This document shows positions 1-11,900 of a stretch of DNA of 64,000 nucleotides, piece after piece. This stretch comes from Rhea pennata (taxonomy: Eukaryota; Chordata; Aves; Rheiformes; Rheidae). The position numbers and the translations under genes are program-made. A model generated the notes under the pieces. That model was not told the origin of the DNA and made no database searches. It saw nothing but the letters and a program-made list of their open reading frames with translations. The DNA is taken from contig NC_084674.1 in NCBI RefSeq assembly GCF_028389875.1, forward strand, positions 6,853,501-6,917,500, in the 5' to 3' direction. The number at the start of each line of letters is the position of its first letter. The stretch's first letter is position 1.

Positions 1-3000
1 ATATTTTGCTCATTTAGTGCAATTAGAATTCAACCTGGGTCTCATAAGTCAAGACAATAAAATCACATTGCACTGTAACTTTTAAGCTGTCGCAAAAGCT
101 CAAACTCTTTCCAAAATTCTTTCTTTTCTCCCAATTAACTATAATATATTTAGTGCTTATTTTCAAACATTAAATGCTTCAGTTCAAAAGTGCACTGAGC
201 AAGTAAGTAATGTGCAAGGCTTTTTAGCATCATTCAAAGGAAATCCTAAGAACTTGTGACATGTTATTTTTCAGTAGGAAGAAAAACAGACAATTGTGGA
301 TAATTTAAATCAAACTACTTTGTAGATTTTTGAAAACCACAACTCTAATTTTATAACAGTAATTTTCACTTTAAAATGTACTTTCCAGAAGCCAAAACGA
401 AAATTTTAAGAGTTTTGAATATATGTGGGTGTGAAAACGTTATCAAGAGAAACATGACTTTTTTACTGATTTCTAGACAATACACTCACATTTTCAAAGA
501 GCTGGATTTTTCCACCACCTTGCTCTTACCAAGCATCTGAAAGTATGAAATAGAAAGGAAATGGACCGTGTAGTGCTGAAATTCAGTAAATGATGGCGAA
601 ATGTGCTGGTTTATAAATGAATGTGATTAGTTTGCAATTAGTTAGATAGGTACAGGGAAAAGCAGAAATCTCTCATGTTGTTCACTGTGAAAATCCAGTG
701 TGACCAATAGCTTTTAATGCTACACAGTTGAAATTAATAAAAAAGGAAAGCACATGCAGTAGTTTCTAATGTTTTTTCTTTTGGACATGTTCAAAAACTT
801 TCTGATATAACATTTTTTTTTAATGGCAAATGTCAGTTATGTAACTTGAAACAGTTCAGAAGAAAGGTTAGTTTCAATATATTTCCCTCCACACATTTCT
901 GACTCATCCAAAGATACTGAAATTAGCAAATATCTTGTTTGCCAAGAAGTTTCATTTCCTGGTCTAATAGATTGTCAGTATTTTCAGAATGATTGAAATG
1001 AAAATCTTAAGTGATACAGCATGAGTTGCTCACTTGCCTTGGATTTTGTCAGTTCTGATTTCATCCTATTTCAGAACAGAATTATTTCTGAAATTTTACA
1101 AAACTCTCTAGACTAGGAAAACCATTTCTCACCCAGCTCCTATAGCAAGAACCCCCTCTACTTCCAACCACCGGAGGTTCCTACAAGAGATAGATGTGTC
1201 TGCTTCTGCAGTGTCACTTAGAATTGATCACAGACTGCTTGATCGTTCTCTTCCTCACATTAGAAAAAGTTGACTGCTCAGCATTGGAAATTCAGGTCCC
1301 TCAGGGGACTTTTTACTCATCTAGGTATGTTTCCGGTCTTAAGTATTAGGGAACAGTTAGATGAGAAATATTGTATTCTGGCCAGGGTTTAAGAGACATA
1401 CACAGACGGATATACCTTTGATGTGAAAAGTGGGAGGGATGAACAGCAGGTGACTGTATAAGCTGTAGGTAAAGTCTATAGTTGCTTTAACAACCTCGAT
1501 AAGTCTGTGTCTGTGCTACACTTGCTAACACGCACCTTTCCTGGCAATGTCAGCTTTGACCTCCTCGCAACAGTCTTATGTGCACTGTGTGCCTGTTAGC
1601 CAAAGGCATTTTACCAGGCTGCAAAGTGAATAGCTCATAGTAGTAAGATTTCTGCTGGTAGAACTAGAGACACAACAAGAGACAGCATATATCTGTGAAT
1701 ATCCTGAAGGCATCTCTGGCTTTGATATTGTTTTACAATCCACTAAGCTGCTTTCTTGAAAAAGGGGATAAATTTTAGGAAACCTTAGGAGACTGTGAAG
1801 ATCATTAGCAATTCTGTAAAAGAGGAAGTTCATCTGGCAACTTTTTACCAAGACTAAACAACAGATACTATAAATGATCTGGAATTTCAGCTCAGCTTTA
1901 TGAAGACAAAGCCACAGAACCAAATCTTTTCTCCTTTCTATCTCCTTTCATCTGCCCAAACATAACTTTCTTTTTGTGCTTTGTAATCAAAGCGAAGTAG
2001 AAATAGATTATCCACTACTAGGAGCAAAATTGGAAGGAGTATCACATAGAGCATATTTTCTGGCCAGTTTGTTCATTATATGCAGGCTGGAGTGGACTCC
2101 TTGATGAGGACTGAGAGTAGCATCTCACCAGATAAGCTCAGCAGAACAGATGCTGTTTTTGGGTTAGGGAAGCTAGCAGGGTGTGGGAGACTCCTGCTAA
2201 CAGATGTTAGAGCAACCCCAAGCATCCTATACCCAGGCAACAGCAACCGTGCTCTCAGGCCCATATTGGCTTTAGGAGAAGCTGAACATGACTGTAAAGA
2301 AGCACATGGCTTAGCTGTCTGCACAAGGGAACTCGCAGAAGATAGTTTGGCTGAGTCCAAAGAACGTACACTAGCGGTACTATGCAAACATTAATAACAG
2401 CTGCTGGAAATTTGGAAGAACCAGCCAAGTAGAAAAATGCCCTGCACATCTGCTCTTGTCACCCTGTGGCCAACACATAGTCTGCCCATGCCAGAGTAGT
2501 AGCCCCTCTCTGTAAGACATTACAATTGGCACAAATATCTACTGGATCTCCGCTGGTACGAGGCAAGTGTGCTGCAGTTGTTCTCCAGTCCCTAACCTCA
2601 CTACATCCACTGAAAACCCTCCAAGGCCTGCCAGTACATGGTCTGAAGGGAAAAGGGGCAGTGGTTTATTATTTCTTCCTCTCTACATTTATTAGCTCTG
2701 TTTTCATGGCATTAAGAGGTAGCATAAACATGCCCTGAGATCATATACTGACTACTGCCAGAAAGAGGGAGAGAAGCATACAGTAGCAGTAGAAACATAT
2801 TATCAATATATTACTATATTATCATACAGTGCATTATGAGTACATATGATCTATTATCATTGTTATTAATCTACTTTATTATGGTCATGTCAACAATTCT
2901 GAAAGAAACTCTCTATTTCAGCTCCATCCTAACTGATGCAGTACAAACACACAGTCGGTGAGCTCTGATGCCCTAAAAAGTCTGGAAGTGGAGCACATCA

Positions 3001-4643
3001 GACAGACAAAAGTAGCACACAGAGGACACAGCTGGATGCGACTTTGGCAACAGACAGTGGAGGACAGAAAGATTAAATGCCCAAGAAGCAGGATCTTCTG
3101 GATCTCAGCCTAATATCTTAGCCATAAAATCATTCCTTTTACCAGGTTCTGATCTGTAAACATTACTTGTTGGGTTACTGACCCTACATGTTAGACTACA
3201 GGAAACAAACAGAAAGCAGAAGACAAAGAACTGAAAGCTTCTGGATAATCTTCTTTCATTTGTATTTCTTTTCTTAATGTGTAATTATAACTGCATCCAT
3301 ACATCATCACATCCATTCATCACGTGTACCACAACTTCTGTTGAATGTCTAGGTTTGTTCAAACAGAAAACAGTACAGCAAAGAACTTTTCCACTTAAAA
3401 CTATTCTGCTCCCATGAATCATGGCTGTCATTTCAAAGCTACTTATTGCGTTAACAATATTTTTCCAGAAGACTGTTTCATTTAGTGATTTGGAATGTAA
3501 AGACAATTTCAGGGAATAAATAACCATGCAAGCCATAAGATTGAAAATCCATAAAGATTTCAGAACATATGAAAAGAAATGTATTTTTAAAAATCCTGGG
3601 CACACAAAACAAAAGATTCAGATTAAATTCACATAGCTGCAGAGTTTTTGCTTGTTATTCATGAGAGCTATGGCATTCACTTCTACTTGACATCAGAAAT
3701 GCAGATTCTGTGAATTCATTTAAGACAAAATTGAAATTTTATCTCTTTAGTCTGTTTTTTCCAGCCTTAAATGCAGCTCAGTTTTAAAGCTCTTAGATAT
3801 TATTTTATTTAAGGCTATTTGAGATCCTTTATGCTTGCAGCATTATATACATTTGGATTTTATTGTATTTAGTTCATATATATTATAAAATACAAAAGAA
3901 AATAGTTGAAAGATGACAAAATGAATAATGGGAAAGGCAAAGTAGTTATTTGTTAGTGCAAAAGAATACAACAGAAATGTAAGAAGGAGACCTCTAAATT
4001 GTGTTCTTAAATATGATAAAGTATTTAATGAATTAATGAATAGGCCATGAGGATTTCTACATGCCACCATGCATATCTCTGGGACTGAGGGGCCACTAGG
4101 GATCCTACTGCTCAGCCATGCCCACACCACAGTCATTCTAAAGTTCCTCTTCCTTCATGTTCAGTCTCCACCTCTGGTCTCTTCACTCTCCAGTCCCTAC
4201 CACCTCCTCACCTGGGACGACTGCCCAAGTAGCCTGCCAACCCGGCAGAACAAATGGGCCCGCTCAGGTGCCCTGACAAGGTAGGGGATACAAGTTTAAC
4301 CTGCGAGTCAGGAGGACTGAAGAGCAAGTGTCTTTCCTCAGTTGCCAGAAGGCTAAAGAATTGCTGAATCCTAATGGACGGTTTCATCTTACTGAAACAA
4401 ATTCTACTTATCATCAGCAGAGGCTGATTTCAAACTTGCAACCGTTTCTGTAACTCTTACAGAGTTCAGTAACTCTTTACTAATTCCATAGCCACTCAAT
4501 CACAGTCTGATTTTTTTTAAGGTGAATTTGTTGAACTATATGCAGTTATGACCAAGCATTGACTTCTTTAATGTTCAGCACTGCACAGACACATGACCCT
4601 GACAAGATTCATCTTTTGGGAAAAGCCTGGGCATGAAAAAGCA
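1..4643. other. AT-rich non-coding sequence, no recognised gene
   Basis: The stretch is AT-rich with frequent stops in all frames. Open frames are short and match no family I recognise. Two spots are less ordinary. Around 2,080-2,394 both strands stay open for about 100 codons. Around 4,050-4,290 the base composition becomes clearly GC-richer, with a GCCACC-ATG and a downstream splice-donor-like site; both are listed as findings. A vague MIR-like trace near 3,060-3,140 was considered and not called. No RNA gene, LTR or CR1 end was seen. Confidence 0.6.
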
Positions 4644-4653
4644 CCCCCCCCCC

Positions 4654-4680
<27 letters not shown>
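4644..4680. repeat. C10-A27 compound homopolymer
   Basis: Ten C (4644-4653) run directly into twenty-seven A (4654-4680). There is no polyadenylation signal or cDNA-like sequence immediately upstream, so this does not look like the tail of a retrocopy. Homopolymer length in assemblies is error-prone. Confidence 0.95.
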
Positions 4681-4685
<5 letters not shown>

Positions 4686-5886
4686 GAAATTTGTTTCTAA
4701 TTTGAGTAAGGAGATAGCACAGTTTAAATATCAAAGATGCATTCATTCAGTGAAATCTGTTATGAGAACTTGGATGATCTTTCGTACTCCAAATATCAAG
4801 GCCTTGTGTCATTCCTTCTCGCAGTATTATCCCCTCATGCATTCAGAGATAAAGCTATGTATCTTTGCATTCCTTTTAAGTGGCAAGAGGCTTAGTTCAA
4901 CTTCTGCCAAGTCCCCTTAGTTTCTCTCACGAGAGTGCCTGAAGTCTATGATCGATCATTTGCTGCTTATCACTTGCTCCAGCTTCACATACTAGATCAC
5001 GCTATAGCGCAAATCCAGCTCCAGAGCTCATTTCAGGATGTACCTTCAGTGTGTTTGTTAGCAGCATGGAGCAAGCAGTAAACGAAGGACCTATGCAAAC
5101 AAGATTTGTGCTGTCAAATTCACATTTTCTAGCTGACCAAAGGAGCAGAGCTCATTTTCTAAAGAAAAATGGGATTTCAACTAAAACTTTTTCACACAGA
5201 GTCAGCTTTCTGGGAGAAATTTTCCTTTGTAAGAATAGTTTTGCTCCAGTCTGAAAATTCAGGCTAAAAGGAGAGGTGTTATTTGTGCTTCTTTTACCAT
5301 TCTTCTCCATGGGCTAAGGTACTGAAGAAGACATGTTGCTCATGAGGCATACATGCATCACTGATGAGATGCTGCCATTCCCCACTTTTCCAGGAAACAT
5401 ATCTCAGCTGTCAATTTTCATCAAAAACTTTAACGGAATTTTATCTGAAAAATTCTCTGGAAAGCAAAAGGACTTATCAATCTCTCCTTCCCTCATTTTC
5501 ACAGAAATTGCTGTAGAAGAAAATTAATCAGATGAGCTTTTTCACAATGCCGACCCCTTAAAGAAAGATTCCTGAACGGTAGGTGGAACCTACACTTTTG
5601 GGCAGGGTAGCCTAGCTGGAAGCTCTCATGTCAGCTACCCATATAGGCAGCACACTACGTGGCATCAGCCAGATTATTGTCCCATCACTAAAGTAAGGAG
5701 CGATAATAGCTTTTGTCAAGTTTTTTACATTATACTGCTGCTGTCTCTGTTGTAAAATCACTTCTTTGCATTTGCATCAGCCTGTCTGTTCCTCTATCGG
5801 TTCCCTTTAAGGGTGCAGGATTACCCAATACACTGCTCTGCAGCAGTTGGACTAAGAAATCAACAGCACTGAAATTCTTAAATTGC
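4681..5886. other. Non-coding sequence between two poly-A tracts
   Basis: This is 1.2 kb of ordinary AT-rich sequence flanked on both sides by A-runs of 27 and 28 bases. Open frames are at most about 95 codons, and the longest begins inside the upstream poly-A tract. I see no gene, repeat family or RNA structure in it. Confidence 0.6.

Positions 5887-5914
<28 letters not shown>
5887..5914. repeat. A28 homopolymer
   Basis: Twenty-eight consecutive A follow ...AAATTGC and are followed by GGCATG. No AATAAA-type signal lies in the preceding 30 bases, so a processed-pseudogene tail is not supported. Confidence 0.95.
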
Positions 5915-5919
<5 letters not shown>

Positions 5920-8900
5920 GTTTGCTACATAGGCGGACCATGAAGACTTTGAAATGGAGGAACCAAGGCCCCCAGATTATAGTGACATTAGTAATAACCA
6001 GAAAGATAAAGTCTTTGCTAGGGTAAACAGACATTGTACTAGTTACTTTATTTTACCAGTTTATTCTAACAAAGAATTTGGCTCATAATTAGTACCTTTA
6101 AAAAAGCCTCTTCTGATACTCATATTTCATTTTGGTAGAGAATCATCAAAGGAATATAGTAAAAAAATCTAACAGTTTCCTTAAAAATATTAGCAGAATT
6201 AAATTATATTATGAATACGAAAAAAGAATAGCACAAAAGCAACAAACAGCAGAAAGCAAAAGGCAGATGAGTACTGGAAGAAGTTTCATTTTCCATGAAA
6301 TTCCAATTCAATTTCATTTTAATTTCTACTATAAATTCACAGCTCTTTTAAATAGCCTCAGGTCCCTCTAAGGCCTGCGTCCTTCCCTCCAGCCCCTCTG
6401 TGCCTTCCCCGTGTGTGGCAGTCACCGGGCAGATGCCTGCGCAGTCACGCAGTCCCTGGGCGTCACTGTTCAGCTAATCAGACTCATCATCACGGGTCTC
6501 TGCTCACTTGTCCGAGGGCAAGCCTGACATTTTGATCTGTGATAATGACATGAGTTGTGCCATCAGAAAAGGAAATGTGTTCAGTTTTTGAGTCAGATTT
6601 AGTTTCAGAGTAGCTGAAAATTAGAATCTGCCAGGGCTGGAACCAGTCTGTCTTCAGAGCAATCCAGTTCTGACAATTTGTTCTTTTTAAGCCACGTAAT
6701 CATCCTTCAGCACCGCTGCAGCCAGTCTACAGCTTTCCTGCATTTGCATAGGTGTGAACCATGGTAAAACTCACTCCCATTGGCACACTCTTGTCTAGAC
6801 CACCTTCTGTTCTTGGCATACATAGTAACTAATTTCACTCCATCCTTGTTAGCTTGTTCTTTCAGGAAATGCATTCTATTTTCCATTAAGTCCTTTTTGC
6901 ATAAAGTAATTCTTTCATCCAGTAGTCTGCCAGACTTTCTTTATCCTTGACTGACCTTTGCTGGGTTAGTCTAGCTAATACCTTGCCTATCAGTTCCATT
7001 ACTCATAGTCTTCTGTTATTCTTGCTGAAATAGTGCTTTCCAGGAAGGACAGGAACAGCACTACAAGCAGCTACTTCATTCAACTAATATCGTGATCAGA
7101 TCTATGCAATGTCAAAATCTTAAGGTTTGATCTTAATAAGAAGCCACTTGCATATTTCTGTCCAGATGCAACACTTCAATTTTTAAGGCCAGATTCCCAC
7201 CTCTTCTGCAAGTGGCAGCCTTTACAAAATGCACATCAAATTTAAAACCACCGTTGTTTTGATGAATTAACTGGAATCTTGATTGCTCTAAATGAAGATC
7301 ATATGGATTTTCATTTCTGCCAAGAGGCAGCAGTAAGTTCATAGCCCAGAGGAACTAAGAGGTCTTTTCCACTACTATCTTGTCTTACATAGACTTATGA
7401 GCTTCATCCAACTATTCATGCATTCAGCCTATTACTGTAACTATTATCATTCACTAAACTGTATAGCATGAAGGGTTAATGTCTCAGCCTAGCAACAGGC
7501 ACCTCCACAGTGTGTATATTGTTTTGAAATAAAAGCAATATAAAGACATCTAAAAGAATGTAAATTATATCACTGCCGAGGATCAGAAAAGCAAAGTGAT
7601 GATTCCTTGTCTTTGATCTGCTTTGCTGTGTATTATTATATTTCTGAACTGACAGAAAAGATGTTCATTTCAAGGCACCAAAATGTCTGAACTATTTAGG
7701 AATCGTTGCTTAGAATCAATTCTGGTTTCATATACTATATCTTCATAGGCATTATTTCTTCCAAATCAATTCCATCTCTAAACTAATTGTTTAAAAGCCA
7801 TGACTTCATTTCCATGTTAAGGGAATATCTATGGCACTCCAAATTAAAACAAAAGTATTTACAGTGGGGTACGTAATTTACACAGCAGTATTTTCAACAG
7901 CAAAAGTTTCCAAATGCTGATTTTTTGCCTTTGCACATATATAAATAGCTTTTTAGAGGCTGAAAGGCCTATGTTAGAAAAGCATACAGTAGCTACTTTA
8001 ACAAGAGACTCAGACATCATTTATAATTCATGTAAGTATATTGAAGTTTTCCACTGCCATCCAAGAAAGATGGTTTCAAATCTATGTAGTGCAATAAGCC
8101 AATATTCTGTGTAGTAACTTCTATATATCTCATATAGATTTTACTCAAGAGATCATATCTATACTGAGGTCTTCACATCTACAATGTGATACATTCAAAA
8201 CCACCACTTTTTCTGCATATCTATCAGCATTAATGTGTCAGTTTGTAGCCTGCACTATTTTCACAAAGGCTTTAGGGACAGGGATGTGTTAAGCAGATAG
8301 AAGATATAGTTAAATGTAATCCGCGAGTAATCAGAAGAAAGAAGAATGGTTATCTCAATATTACAACTATATTTTTTTCATATTCAATATAAAATCCAAA
8401 GAAAAATAAATGATAGCTCTGGTCAGTTCCTGTTGCACTGAAGGGCTAATGTAAAATTGCTGCATATAATTCAACTATTTCCTACTACTATGTACAATTT
8501 AAAAGTCCAATAAGTGAGCTGCTGAGCTAAGGGAAGTTCATTACAGTTCAACCACAAATGGTTCGGTTCTACTCAAATAATGAGTCAGTATTTATCTGCC
8601 AGGATAAGAAGTTTACACTATAGCTGCCTGGAAGGCATCTAACCTTGAGTCACAAGAGAATTCAATTTCTAGCTCTTTTTCTTAGTTCTCCAAAGCATAT
8701 ATTCTCTTAAATAATCCTCTGAAATTGCAGCATTGACGTTAAATGATAGTGTCTTAATGTATAAAATCCAGTTTTACATTTTGGTCAGAACTCCCAGAGA
8801 ATTTGTTTTCTACTAAATTTTTCCTCCACCTCTGCAGCTGATGCTAATATTTAGCACAAAGTAAAAAAGGCTACATACTGAATAAAGTATCACGAAAGGC

Positions 8901-11900
8901 TTTATTGGCTTTTGTATACTTAAAAAGGCTTTGTTCTGCATTTGTTTAATTTGTGAGGCAGTTTATTTCAGATATTGAAGCTGCTTGTTTCAGATGATTA
9001 TTAAACCAAACAGAAGCAAGTATCCATATTACCTAAAAATAATGAATGCAGAAGAGGCAGGCACCTGGGATCCAAGGAGGTGACATTAATGTTCAACATC
9101 TCGAAAACAGCAGCATATCAAATTATTGATGCAAAGCATTTGACGACTGTCTTTAAGAGGCAGGGTCCTCTAGACATAGGCTGTCTAGACATGATCAGAT
9201 ATCAAAGTCTACGAGTTTTGCAATCTGATCATTTTGTTTCCCTTTTACCAAGGTAAAGAGGCGCCTGTCAGTATTTGACAGGCTGCAGACACAATGATTA
9301 TAACAACAGTAAGAATAACTGCTCTCTGTAGTACTATCATGCTCTGAATAACTTTGTTGGAGGAACTCGGTTGCAGTTTGTTTATCTGTTTGTGTGGTGG
9401 TTTGTTTGGTTTTTATCTCTGATGGAGGGTAATGTCTGTATATTCTGTGACCCTTTGTTACAGCTCCCATTAGGCAGGGATTTAGATACAGATCCTAAAT
9501 TGATCTCAAACCACAGTGGAGAGACTAAGCGGCAACATCTGTAGAAGCCGAATTGGAATATATTCCAGATCAGGCAAGTTGTTCTTTTTCATTTGGACAT
9601 AATGGATAAAATCTGAGTTAACTCTTCACATGCACCAGAAAATTCCTCCCAGTTTCTCATTTCATGATTGTTTAACAGGCTGCAGGCACAATTGTTATAA
9701 GAATATCTGCTCTTTTTAGCAGCAGCCTCTAATAATAGATTTCCAAGTGGTAAGCTATGCATTTAACATATGCCAACAGCAATTTTAGGAAGTGCTGTTT
9801 GTTTTATAATTATAATTCAATGTATCTGTCAATGTTGCTTTTTTCCCAGACTCCATGATTGTGTTTTTGTCAACAGAAAATGGCAATATCTTCCTCTAAG
9901 AGAAAATTCAAGATCAAATGAAAGTTGAAGTAGCTGGAAAGCACATGGTAGTAGAAACTATGATTGAGGCATTTGATTTAGTTTTTTCTCCACAGTGTGT
10001 GGGCAGCTACTGCTAAAGTATACAAAAGAACAAATTCTTAACTCAGTATTAGTGTTTGATTTGATTTAGACAATGATGCTGATGTCATTTGGGCGAATGC
10101 CTGTGAGAAAAATAGGATAAGACAGCCACTTAATGAAATATTAAGTGATTCAATGTGGAATGTCACAATTGTAGTTTAAAGAATTAGAATATGTTTCTGG
10201 AACTGAAACTGTCAAAATCATACTCTGTCTATAATTTTATTTTTTGTTGTCATCTTCAAGCTTTCAAATGTCTCTTAAGTAATAATATCATATGATGCTG
10301 CATTATGACATTTAAGCCTCGAGGTTAGAATACCAATTCTGCATCAACTCACGCTGTCTCATATCCTGATGTTAAGTCACAAGCAGAGATTTTCAAAGGC
10401 TTTAAGACAGGTCTATGCCCAACTATATTTATTGTCTCTAAGAACTGGACTTCTAAGTCTCAACTCCGTGAAAAGCAATCATTCTACTGATGAATTTTCA
10501 CATTGTAAAAGCAACAGAATTGCCTATTATCAAGAGGCCTTTAGACAATTGATCAGCAGTCATTTCTCTTAGTAGTGAGTGCAAACAGAAAATCAGAGAA
10601 TTAATATGAATAGGCTTGCCATATCTCGTCTATAAAAAAGCATTTCCCATTTCTCAGCTGAAGGAGACTTTGGGAGTTAACATGAATGCTTGTGCTCTGC
10701 TTTACTTTGTGAAATCAGTACCCCATTGTGTCAAGCACTGGATGTTCACACAGTAACAAAATATTCTTGCCCTTAGAAAACTAACAATGTAGATATTTCA
10801 GAAAACACATTATTGTCCTGTTTCAGAGCAAGAAAATCAAGGCTCCTGTCTGAAAACTGCAAGAGAACTAGGAAGAAAAATCCGCTTCTTCTAAATGTCC
10901 ACAAATCTTCTTTCTTCTGTCTAAACCCAGGAAAGGGAATATGACAGAAATGGGGCAAAACTGGGAGAAGTGCAACTAGTTAGGCAATTGGGGTAGCTCT
11001 GAGGATGATGAACTGGTGCCCTGTAAGTAACCTCAGCATCCAGGCCAAAGGCAGGCTGCTCCAAGGGTGCATCCCCTAAATCCTACAGACATTTCCTCAG
11101 GACAGGGCTGAGGCCTATTGCTCATGGTTTGTAATATGATGTGGTCACTACTCCTGCGCTGCCTGGGAACTGAATTCTCAATCCTCCACAGCCTGATCTA
11201 TAGACATATTTAGGTCCTTAAAGATGCAGTGGGCTGTATCTGATACAGACCAGCAGTGAATCCCCCACTTGTCCCCAGTTAGTGCATGATAGCCTGGTTC
11301 ATAGAGAAGTGCAGATGTCAAATGTGCTCCAGCCCCTAGTGGGAATTAAGAGTTCAAACCAATAACGGGTTCTTTAGACTGCTCTGAACCATACAAGTGA
11401 TGGGAAGGGTCAGGGAACCAAACTGAATCTGGACCTAAGAAATGCTGCTGGCCACACAGAGTGCTGCAGACAGAAGAGCCGTAGGACCAACTGCTTTGGT
11501 CCACTGCTCCACTACTATTGTGCCAAATAACCTGCTGAATGAAGACACGGCTATACACATTTCTGTGAGTATATGAAAGTGCCGAAACCAGTGAGGGATG
11601 AAGGATAGACTCTTGTGAATGTCAATGTCTGTGTACATTTTATTAAACTTTTGTCTGCACATTTAAATTCCCAAATGCTTTCAAATTCTGCCCCTCAGAA
11701 TACAGTTCTGTCTAACTAGCTTTAAGGTAGCCAGGAATCCTACTTAATCAAAGGTCAGTCATGTCAGTACCCTATCTATTTCTCCCTTTCTTACTCCCTA
11801 GCCTCAATCCACTAAGGACTTCTGATATCTCCTGAACTCTTGATCTATATTATGAATAATGACAGATAAGCAGATAACACTATCAAGCTGACCTACATCC

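Noticed and set aside
3056..3140. MIR-like trace around AAATGCCCAAGAAGCAGGAT
   Set aside because: Only a few short words agree and the spacing is poor; weaker than the trace at 19.8 kb.
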